Part shown: positions 26,298-33,686 of the stretch, one piece after another
How the letters are laid out: every line of letters begins with the position of its first letter
How positions within the stretch are numbered: position 1 is the first letter of the stretch
Assembly (NCBI GenBank): GCA_035940775.1
Contig: DASZEN010000003.1
Location: 1-64,000, forward strand
Length of the DNA stretch: 64,000 nucleotides
Origin: DASQYE01 sp035940775
Lineage (GTDB): Bacteria; Acidobacteriota; Blastocatellia; Pyrinomonadales; Pyrinomonadaceae
Direction of reading: 5' to 3'
Translations under genes and position numbers: made by a program
Notes under the pieces: generated by a model
What the model was told of the DNA's origin: nothing
Databases searched by the model: none
The model's input: the letters and a program-made list of their open reading frames with translations, nothing else

Positions 26298-27509
26298 ATG
26301 GTCTTTAGTCTCGCACATGGCTTACTGCTCACGGATGGCTTGCTCGACCGTCTCTTATCGTTGGTGGATGGTTGGAACAGGATGGACAAATCCACCGCCG
26401 TCGCCTTGAGCCTGGGGGTCGTCGGCGTGGTCTGGAATCTGGCCGCGCTCAACAAGGCCAGCCGCGAGGCGAATAAGCTTTTAGAGAAGGCTACGGAGGA
26501 GCTGAAAAGGCGCATCGGCTCGAATCTCTCCCGATTAAGATCGCAGGAATTTATAGACGGCTCGTCAATCAGGAGCATGGCCCTGTCAATCCAGAGGTCA
26601 AGGCGCTGCCCCGTGCTCACCGACGCTGTTATCTCCGAAGTCATAAGATCGCTGGCATCCGATCTCGAAGAGCAGTTCGAGGGAGAAGCGCTCAGGCGCA
26701 AAAAAAGAGCTTTGGGTGTTGCGCTCAAAGAGTTCGACCCGAAGGGGCCGTCTCTCGCCTCGATTGCTTTCACCGACCGCATTTTCGCATTCGTTTTATC
26801 AGCGCTCGCGTTCAGCCTTGGCATCCTGTCCGCCCAGTTCCTGCTGACGAGCATAGCTTCCAGGTCATCGTTTATAAGTCTCGCCATCTGGCTGCTCCCT
26901 CTGCTTCAACTGCTGCTGGTGTATTCCAACAAGAGGGCCACGCATTTCTGGCGCGCGCAGCTCTCGGCGGCAGATGCGGAACCGACCGGCGCATCACAAT
27001 CGCGCGGCGGCGACGACGTGCAGTTGCACCCCGTCTTAGACATTTTTCTATTAATGTCGATGTCGCTTTCCCACAAAGTTCATCTGTCATGGGCTCCCCT
27101 GTGGGAGGAACTGGCCTTTCGCTTTCTGCCCGCGCTCGTCCTGCCCATATTCGGTGCGTGGACGGCATTTCAGGCGGGGAAGCTGCTCAATATCGACCCG
27201 ACGGGGCTGCGCTCTCTGGTCGCCGTGTCCGCGATCATTATGGTGGGCGCCGGTTTTTACATAAGCCTGGTGCTATTCGCCAGGTGGCACGAATATAAAC
27301 ACTTCACTGTCAGAAAACTGCTCGCCGAGTTTAGCCGTCTACAGCGGAGCATCATTCTCGCAGAGGTTCGCGGCCAAACCGCCAGCCGCAACGATCTGCA
27401 AGAGTGCATTTCGATATGCAGACGGCTCTGGGTAATCACCGGATACTCTATCTACGAAGAGCGTGAAAAGGAGATGAAACGGATGCTCGCCGAAAGCCGT
27501 GCGAGCTAG
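26298..27509 (+). CDS. Multi-pass membrane protein with CPBP-like motifs
   Basis: A 403-residue membrane protein. It has an N-terminal hydrophobic helix (ALSLGVVGVVWNLAAL) followed by a charged coiled-coil-like helix. A soluble part follows, then four or five further helices from about residue 160. The segment APLWEELAFRFLPALV (265-281) matches the EExxxR motif of CPBP intramembrane proteases, with Glu270, Glu271 and Arg275; FARWH at 327-331 fits the FxxxH second motif. The family call is tentative because spacing (about 57 residues) is long. It leads two more membrane-protein genes, 22 and 24 bp apart. Confidence 0.65.
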   Translation: MVFSLAHGLLLTDGLLDRLLSLVDGWNRMDKSTAVALSLGVVGVVWNLAALNKASREANKLLEKATEELKRRIGSNLSRLRSQEFIDGSSIRSMALSIQRSRRCPVLTDAVISEVIRSLASDLEEQFEGEALRRKKRALGVALKEFDPKGPSLASIAFTDRIFAFVLSALAFSLGILSAQFLLTSIASRSSFISLAIWLLPLLQLLLVYSNKRATHFWRAQLSAADAEPTGASQSRGGDDVQLHPVLDIFLLMSMSLSHKVHLSWAPLWEELAFRFLPALVLPIFGAWTAFQAGKLLNIDPTGLRSLVAVSAIIMVGAGFYISLVLFARWHEYKHFTVRKLLAEFSRLQRSIILAEVRGQTASRNDLQECISICRRLWVITGYSIYEEREKEMKRMLAESRAS

Positions 27510-27531
27510 AAATCGTCGGGAGGTACTGAAA

Positions 27532-28008
27532 ATGGAGACGATCAAAAATATAGACTGGAATGCTATTCGCGACCTGTTGCTCAGCTCAAGTCCATCTGGC
27601 TATGCCCTGCAATACGGGATTCTGGCGCTCGATACGCTGATAATGATCTATATTATTATCAGAGGAAACAGAGAGCGTGTCATCGTCCTCAGTCATACGC
27701 GAATATGGGTCGAGACGCTGGTGGCGAGTCTGGTGACATTCGGCTTCTACCGTCTTGCGATCTGGCTCGCGCCAAAGGGCACGTGGCCTTTCATCCTTTT
27801 CCTGGTAGGGCTTTTCCTTTCTAACTTTATCATGCGGGCCATCCTGCAAATGCTGGTCTTCGTGATGGACAGGGGACGGTCGTTGAAAGACCTCGGGAGT
27901 GGGCCCGAAGCTCCGTTCAACTGTAACTGGCCCCTGATCCCGCGCTGTGCGAACTTCTGTTCTCAGCAGATTATAGTCATAGTCCTTTTCTGGGCCCGAA
28001 CGACGTAG
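27532..28008 (+). CDS. Membrane protein of unknown function
   Basis: About 158 residues from the ATG at 27532, chosen for a GGGAGG ribosome site 8 bases upstream; the frame extends slightly further upstream. Three membrane helices are likely: LQYGILALDTLIMIYIIIRG, TLVASLVTFGFYRLAIWLAP and WPFILFLVGLFLSNFIMRAILQMLVFV. The tail after MDRGRSLKDLGSG reads unlike the rest and may reflect a frame change. It lies 22 bp after the CPBP-like gene and 24 bp before the next membrane gene, so this is an operon. Confidence 0.65.
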   Translation: METIKNIDWNAIRDLLLSSSPSGYALQYGILALDTLIMIYIIIRGNRERVIVLSHTRIWVETLVASLVTFGFYRLAIWLAPKGTWPFILFLVGLFLSNFIMRAILQMLVFVMDRGRSLKDLGSGPEAPFNCNWPLIPRCANFCSQQIIVIVLFWARTT

Positions 28009-28032
28009 CGCGGCGCGGCGATCACTCTTTAA

Positions 28033-28899
28033 ATGAGCGAACGTTCTCACACCTTGAGCGCGGAAAGGCTACAGCTTTTTGCCGAGCTGACGGGCAAACT
28101 CTCTTTCGGTCTGATCGGAGCCTGTTATGTCGCCGGTCTGATCGTGGTCAGCATGTACCTTAATCGCTACGGCATCTACTCGATAAGCATTTTCCGCGTC
28201 AGCTACGTGACCGCCGGATTCTGGGTCATCCTGCCGATATTGATTTCCCTGATTATCATCTACGGCGCACTCGGTTTGATTCTCGTCTTCGACTCGAAGG
28301 GTAGCACCGTTGTGAGCAATCTGCTTCAGCTCACAGAGTTCAGGAAGGAGATCAAAACCAAGGACTCCATCTCTTGGACGATGCTCGGTAATTTTCTACT
28401 GTTGATTGCCTTGTTCCCTGTCATTAGCTGGTCTCTCGGAATCCGGCTCGACTGGAAATGGCTGTTGGCCCTGCTGACGGGCGGACTGGTCGCTCTATTT
28501 CTTATTCCAATCTATTTCAACCTCGCTTTTTCGGTCGTCCCCGGCACACTCAAAAAGATTTTCCACCTCGGTTTTATCATCGTCATAGAGCTTCTGCTGC
28601 TCGTCGTACACATACTCGTGTTCGCCAATCGGGTTTACGACACGATCCCCTCCCACATCGGGGGCGGCCGCCCGAAAACGGTTCAATTCATCATCGAGTC
28701 GGAGCCTAAAATTCGTAATTCTTTAGTGGACGCGGGAATCAGCTTCGATGGGGAAACGAATCGGACTCGGGAGGTCAGGCTGCTCTTTGTGACCGAGGAG
28801 GAATATATAATTCTGGTCGTCGATTCAAACACCAATCACGAAGCGCCCGTTAGTATCCGGCGCGATACGGTTAAGGCCACTCTTTATCGCGGCGATTAA
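28033..28899 (+). CDS. Four-helix membrane protein with soluble C-terminal domain
   Basis: A 288-residue protein. Helices are seen at LSFGLIGACYVAGLIVVSMYL, FWVILPILISLIIIYGALGLILV, FLLLIALFPVISWSLGI and a long hydrophobic run LLALLTGGLVALFLIPIYFNLAF followed by IIVIELLLLVVHILVFA. The end (about residues 210-288) is a soluble domain. The opening YLNRYGIYSISIFRVSYVTAGFW resembles a widespread uncharacterised bacterial membrane family as I recall it, without a known role. It is the last gene of the three-gene membrane cluster. Confidence 0.75.
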   Translation: MSERSHTLSAERLQLFAELTGKLSFGLIGACYVAGLIVVSMYLNRYGIYSISIFRVSYVTAGFWVILPILISLIIIYGALGLILVFDSKGSTVVSNLLQLTEFRKEIKTKDSISWTMLGNFLLLIALFPVISWSLGIRLDWKWLLALLTGGLVALFLIPIYFNLAFSVVPGTLKKIFHLGFIIVIELLLLVVHILVFANRVYDTIPSHIGGGRPKTVQFIIESEPKIRNSLVDAGISFDGETNRTREVRLLFVTEEEYIILVVDSNTNHEAPVSIRRDTVKATLYRGD

Positions 28900-28963
28900 A
28901 GTCTTGAACTCTCTCTTTGTGACGACAAAGCGATACGCACCTTGCGCGGGCCCGTGGGGCTCA

Positions 28964-29491
28964 TCAGCAGCTCTCGCCGCTGAGGTGGATCAATTCGGTG
29001 ATTCGCGCCAGATGATGATCGTCATGCTCGGCTATGAAGAAGGCGAAGTCTATGACGCGCATACGAGTCTTGAGGCGCAGGTGCATGGCCGAGCGCCGGA
29101 CGAACTCCTCGTCAAACTCTTCGAGTCGACGCACGAACTCGGCCCTCTCCGCGCGAAATGCGAGCGTAATCTCCGCGATGGGATGCGCGTTGTGATTCGC
29201 CTCGTAGGTCTTTCGATTATCGCGGTCGGCGGGCCGCAGGCTCTCGCTGCCCGCCGCGTAATCGTCCAGGCGTGCGAGGTCGAGCGGGCCTAGATCGAGC
29301 AGGTGGCCTGCGTGCTCCTGTATCGACCACTGATCGCCATCGCGGCGCGTCAGCAACTCTGCCGGAAGAGCGCGGACGCGATCTTCCAAGCGCGCCGGAG
29401 TGCCCCGTAAACGCTCTATGACGTTCGGATACATCCACATGGGAAGCTCAAAAGAGAATGTGCGCTCAAACCAGGCTATGGTTCGTATCAT
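28964..29491 (-). CDS. DinB-family metal-binding protein
   Basis: A 175-residue four-helix bundle protein of the DinB/YfiT group. The metal-ligand histidines appear as WSIQEHAGHLLDLGPLD (first) and FIAEHDDHHLARITEL (last), with an Asn-rich middle segment. Members bind nickel or zinc and many are thiol transferases; the reaction here is unknown. The gene reads opposite to the membrane cluster, whose final stop is 65 bp away. Confidence 0.88.
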   Translation of the reverse strand: MIRTIAWFERTFSFELPMWMYPNVIERLRGTPARLEDRVRALPAELLTRRDGDQWSIQEHAGHLLDLGPLDLARLDDYAAGSESLRPADRDNRKTYEANHNAHPIAEITLAFRAERAEFVRRLEEFDEEFVRRSAMHLRLKTRMRVIDFAFFIAEHDDHHLARITELIHLSGESC

Positions 29492-29597
29492 TTTTTTGTC
29501 CTCGCCGGATAAAAGAGACGGCCCCGGGGCGGCATGGCATCAAAGGGCGAGCGAGTTGGCCGTGCGCGCGAGCGAGCGAGCGCCACGGCTCTTTTTA

Positions 29598-30437
29598 CTA
29601 TCGAATCGCCTTCTCAGCCTCAAGGTAGAGCATCGGCACGCTCATCCGAAGCTCGCCCCTGAGTTTCGCCGTCTCGTTCAGCTTTCCCTCGATTCTCTCG
29701 AATACAGGCCCCTCTTCATCCTCTTTGACGACGCTGCGCCAGCCCCCGAGAAAACCGATCTTGGTCAGCGAGTGATTCAATAACGCGCTGCCATCCGTAA
29801 AGCGCATCTGAAATTCGTCCTCGACCTCCTTGACGATAGTCCAGCCAGCTTCCCGAAGCAGCCCGCCGAGCGAAAGCAGCGTTCCGCGATGCGCCTCCTG
29901 AGCATTCAACCCCTCAAGGTATTCCGCCCTGTCCATTTCCCTCAAGGTCTCTCTGAAGACCTCATAGAACTCGCGGTAGTGGCCCACGACGTTGGTCGTC
30001 AGAGCCAGCTTTGCGCCGGGCTTTGCCACACGGAAACATTCGGCGAGGACTCCGGAGGGATCCGACCAGTTGTTGAGGCCCAGATTAGAGACGATCAGAT
30101 CGAAGGAGGAATCGGTGAACGGTTGGCGCGCGCCGTCCGCCTCGACTATGTTCACGTTGGGCAGATCGTAAAGCCTCTGTTTTAGTCTGACCCTGGCGAG
30201 CGCCGCCTTCCATATATCGAAGCCTGTAACGCGGCACGAGCGGCCGAACACATGCGCCAGCTCGAACAGAGGGAATCCGTTTCCACAACCGACATCCAGG
30301 ATTTCTATTCCCCCGCGAATTTCTATCTGATCGAAAAGCAATCTCCCGAACCTGGAAGACCAGAAGGACAGCTCGTCGATGATCGAGGCGAAGTCCGGAT
30401 TGTCAAGATCGTTTCTGTGTTTCAGATAATCAGTCAT
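29598..30437 (-). CDS. SAM-dependent class I methyltransferase
   Basis: A 279-residue Rossmann-fold methyltransferase. The SAM motif I is EILDVGCGNGFPLFELAHVFG, followed by VTGFDIW, EADGARQPF and the motif IV-like FDLIVSNLGLNNW. The C-terminal part, LSLGGLLREAGWTIVKEVED, is also typical. The start at 30437 has a GGGGATGA upstream; a longer in-frame start at 30497 lacks one. Substrate unknown. Confidence 0.88.
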   Translation of the reverse strand: MTDYLKHRNDLDNPDFASIIDELSFWSSRFGRLLFDQIEIRGGIEILDVGCGNGFPLFELAHVFGRSCRVTGFDIWKAALARVRLKQRLYDLPNVNIVEADGARQPFTDSSFDLIVSNLGLNNWSDPSGVLAECFRVAKPGAKLALTTNVVGHYREFYEVFRETLREMDRAEYLEGLNAQEAHRGTLLSLGGLLREAGWTIVKEVEDEFQMRFTDGSALLNHSLTKIGFLGGWRSVVKEDEEGPVFERIEGKLNETAKLRGELRMSVPMLYLEAEKAIR

Positions 30438-31154
30438 GCAAAATTCATCCCCGCCGAATCCATATCCGAAGCCGCCGCTTCGCCGAGCGGCGAACACCCT
30501 TTTTCATCTTCGGCCCAGGCGATGCGCGCGCAATTTATACCTTCGCATATTCTCATTTTAGATTGCGACGCGGGCTCCGGCCTAGAGCTATCTTTGCGGC
30601 GCGATTTCAGAGGCGTTGGAGTTAACGAACGCTCAACGCGCGGTGGATGCTTTACATCTCTCTAAACCTATGATACTCTTGAAATTAAAGCCAGCGAATC
30701 GACACCTATAGTAGTACGGAATCGTACAGACGTTTGCCCTCGCCGCAGCTATAATCCACTCACAATTTTCCTTGGCGGATAACTCACTGTAAAGCCAGCG
30801 AGACGGGCTCATTCCCCTTGATCCGAACAGAGGCCGTGCAGTTCTCTCATTTGTAGAGATTGAGAGGGGTCACATTCGTATCGGGCGCGTCGTAAATCTA
30901 TTCCCCCAAAAGAAGCGCTTGCGCGTTTTAGCTTCCGCGCACGACGTTTTAGTAGAAGCGTGCATCAGGATTACCGAAAAGAGCGATTTGTGAGCCATTA
31001 AGGATTAATACCGGGCGCTTTTTTATAGCCTGGCCTTTTAATGTCGAGAGCGCGGTCGAGTGTCGCTTCGCAGATGCAACTGACGCGCGCTTCTTCGTCT
31101 ACGGAAGAGCAAACGGCGCACAAGGGATTCGATCAACCGAGGCAGGGGTTAAAT
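30438..31154. other. Noncoding region upstream of the sugar locus
   Basis: About 700 bp between divergent genes. It holds an 11-bp direct repeat AAAGCCAGCGA at 30687-30697 and 30791-30801, and a short palindrome GTACG-GAAT-CGTAC at 30714-30727. An in-frame extension of the glycosyltransferase gene to 31041 exists but has no ribosome site. Otherwise no gene is seen. Confidence 0.45.
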
Positions 31155-32411
31155 ATGAGAAGTATGGAGCAAAAATACAACAGCTATTTTGGAACCGGCG
31201 CAACGTCGTCTGAGAAGATGCCGGACTTGGTTTGCCTATCGCATCTGCGTTGGGATTTTGTTTATCAGAGGCCGCAACATTTGTTGAGCCGCTTTGCCAA
31301 CGAGCGGCGCGTCTTCTTCTTTGAGGAGCCCATCTTCGGCGACGGCCCGATGCGCCTCGACATCAGCCCGCGCGAGTGCGGCGTGCAGGTCGTCGTTCCG
31401 CACCTGCCGAAAGGTCTCGTCAGCGAAGAGGCCCTCGACTCGGTGCTACAGGGAATGATTGATCGCCTGTTCGCGGAGCGGAAGATAGATTCACACCTCT
31501 TGTGGTATTACACGCCGATGGCCTGCGCCTGGACGCGCCACCTGAAGCCGCTGGCGACCATTTACGACTGCATGGACGAGCTATCGGCTTTCAAGGGAGC
31601 GTCGCCCATACTCAGGGAACGTGAGGCCGAACTGTTCAAGCGCGCCGACCTGGTCTTCACCGGCGGTCAAAGTCTATACGAGGCCAAGCGCACGCAACAC
31701 CCGAACGTCTACGCCTTTCCATCCAGCATTGACGCTGCGCATTTCGCGCAGGCACGCAGCATCACCGTCGAGCCGTCGGATCAAGCCGACATCCCGCACC
31801 CGCGTCTCGGGTTCTTCGGTGTGATAGATGAGCGGCTGGACATTGAATTGCTCGACGCGGTGGCCGAAGCGCGGCCCGATTGGCAACTGGTCATCATCGG
31901 GCCGGTCGTCAAGATCGATCCCGAGACGTTGCCGCGCCGCGCAAATATTCATTACCTGGGCCCGAAGTCGTACGCGGAGCTTCCGGCCTACCTTTCGGGC
32001 TGGGACGTGGCGCTCCTGCTGTTTGCGCGCAACGAATCGACCCGCTTTATCAGCCCGACGAAGACCCCGGAATACCTCGCGGCGGGGCGCGCGGTCGTCT
32101 CCACCTCGATTCGCGACGTAGTGCGTCCCTACGGGCAGAACGGTCTGGTTCGCATCGCGGACGCGCCCTCGGATTTCGTCTCGGCCATCGAAGCGGCGCT
32201 GGCGGATGCGAGCAGTACGGAGCGCCTGCAAGAGGTTGACGCATATCTTTCGCAGACCTCTTGGGATCGTACCTGGAAGCGCATGACGGAATTGATAGAG
32301 GACGTGGTCACGGCGCGGCAAGCTTCTGCCGTGCGCGTCACCGCGCAGCCGGACGTCATCAAGACGGCTGCGCGCGCGGCCACCGCTTCGAGCTTTGCGA
32401 CCGGAGACTGA
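31155..32411 (+). CDS. GT-B glycosyltransferase
   Basis: About 418 residues. The N-terminal half (PDLVCLSHLRWDFVYQRPQHLLSRFA) and the C-terminal half (PRLGFFGVIDERLDIELLDAVAE, WQLVIIGPVVKIDP, FISPTKTPEYLAAGRAVVST) are the two Rossmann-like domains of a GT-B enzyme, group-1 type. The FISPTKTPEYLA segment carries the Glu/Lys of the nucleotide-sugar site. The start at 31155 follows a CAGGGG. It is the first gene of a sugar locus, 60 bp before glf, so it may transfer a galactofuranose or related sugar; this is inferred. Confidence 0.85.
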   Translation: MRSMEQKYNSYFGTGATSSEKMPDLVCLSHLRWDFVYQRPQHLLSRFANERRVFFFEEPIFGDGPMRLDISPRECGVQVVVPHLPKGLVSEEALDSVLQGMIDRLFAERKIDSHLLWYYTPMACAWTRHLKPLATIYDCMDELSAFKGASPILREREAELFKRADLVFTGGQSLYEAKRTQHPNVYAFPSSIDAAHFAQARSITVEPSDQADIPHPRLGFFGVIDERLDIELLDAVAEARPDWQLVIIGPVVKIDPETLPRRANIHYLGPKSYAELPAYLSGWDVALLLFARNESTRFISPTKTPEYLAAGRAVVSTSIRDVVRPYGQNGLVRIADAPSDFVSAIEAALADASSTERLQEVDAYLSQTSWDRTWKRMTELIEDVVTARQASAVRVTAQPDVIKTAARAATASSFATGD

Positions 32412-32471
32412 TTCGCTTTTGAAGCTTTACTAACTACACGAAATAGAAAAGAGCATTGGGGAGAAAAAGAG

Positions 32472-33659
32472 ATGTTTGATTATTTAATCGTCGGGGCGGG
32501 TTTCGCCGGAAGCGTACTGGCCGAGCGTCTGGCAAATGGCGCGAACAAGCGTGTCTTAATCTGTGATAAGCGCCCTCATATCGGTGGCAATGCTTACGAT
32601 CACTATAACGATGACGGCATTCTCGTACACAAATACGGCCCTCACATCTTTCATACCAATTCGCGCGAGGTCTTCGAGTACCTTTCCCGTTTCACGGAGT
32701 GGCGCTCTTACCAGCACCGCGTCCTGGCCCACGTGGACGGCCAGCACGTTCCCATTCCGATCAATCTGGATACGATCAATAAGCTCTACGGGTTGAATCT
32801 CACCTCGTTTCAGGTCGAAGAGTTCTTCAAGAGCGTGGCCGAGCCCGTCGAGAAGATTCGCACCTCGGAAGATGTCGTGGTCAGCAAAGTGGGACGAGAG
32901 CTATACGAGAAGTTCTTCCGCAATTACACGCGCAAGCAATGGGGCCTGGATCCGTCCGAGCTTGATGCTTCGGTCACGTCGCGCGTGCCCACTAGAACCA
33001 ACCGCGACGACCGTTATTTCACGGACAGCTATCAGGCGATGCCGAAGCATGGCTACACGCGCATGTTCGAGCGGATGCTCGATCACGAGAACATTAAGAT
33101 CATGCTCAATTGCGATTATCGCGAGATCGAGCGGGAGATTCCCTATCGAGAGATGATCTACACCGGCCCCGTCGATAGCTACTTCCAGTATCGTTATGGG
33201 AAATTGCCGTATCGCTCGCTTGAGTTCAAGCACGAGACGCATGACGTGCCCACGTTTCAGCCCGCGCCGGTCGTCAATTACCCGAACGAACACCTCTATA
33301 CGCGCATCACCGAGTTCAAATATCTGACCGGGCAGGAGCACGCGAAGACGAGCATCGTCTACGAGTTTCCGCAAGCCGAGGGCGATCCTTATTACCCCGT
33401 GCCGCGCACAGAGAACGCGGAAATCTATGCCAAATACAAGGCGCTGGCTGATGCGACGCCGGGCGTGCATTTCGTCGGCCGTCTCGCCACCTACAAGTAC
33501 TACAACATGGATCAGATCGTGGCCCAGGCGCTCACCGTCTTTGCCAAGATCAACAACACCAAGCGACTGGTCGCCGTCGCGGCAAGCGGTAACGGCAACG
33601 GTCACCGGATAGAGAGTTCACAGGCCATGAAGAAGGAGATGGCCCTGACGACTCGATAA
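32472..33659 (+). CDS. glf: UDP-galactopyranose mutase
   Basis: A 395-residue FAD enzyme that converts UDP-galactopyranose to UDP-galactofuranose. It has the FAD dinucleotide motif YLIVGAGFAGSVLAERLA, the YGPHIFHTNSREV and NYTRKQWGLDPSELDASV blocks and the C-terminal FVGRLATYKYYNMDQIVAQAL. Length is normal. The start at 32472 has a GGGGAGA upstream. With the adjoining glycosyltransferase and galE it points to galactofuranose-containing surface glycans. Confidence 0.96.
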   Translation: MFDYLIVGAGFAGSVLAERLANGANKRVLICDKRPHIGGNAYDHYNDDGILVHKYGPHIFHTNSREVFEYLSRFTEWRSYQHRVLAHVDGQHVPIPINLDTINKLYGLNLTSFQVEEFFKSVAEPVEKIRTSEDVVVSKVGRELYEKFFRNYTRKQWGLDPSELDASVTSRVPTRTNRDDRYFTDSYQAMPKHGYTRMFERMLDHENIKIMLNCDYREIEREIPYREMIYTGPVDSYFQYRYGKLPYRSLEFKHETHDVPTFQPAPVVNYPNEHLYTRITEFKYLTGQEHAKTSIVYEFPQAEGDPYYPVPRTENAEIYAKYKALADATPGVHFVGRLATYKYYNMDQIVAQALTVFAKINNTKRLVAVAASGNGNGHRIESSQAMKKEMALTTR

Positions 33660-33686
33660 GGAATGACACCCCGAAGGAGGATGTCT

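Noticed and set aside
26141..26887. A 248-codon frame on the minus strand
   Set aside because: It runs antisense to the membrane protein starting at 26298, which has coherent helices and follows an operon pattern. The minus-strand product is rich in Ser and Arg without structure.
27586..28050. A 154-codon frame on the minus strand
   Set aside because: Antisense of the middle membrane protein; highly charged, His/Arg-rich and without a ribosome site.
30687..30801. 11-bp direct repeat as a regulatory pair
   Set aside because: A single 11-bp match over a 540-bp region is weak, with no dyad symmetry and no matching copy elsewhere.
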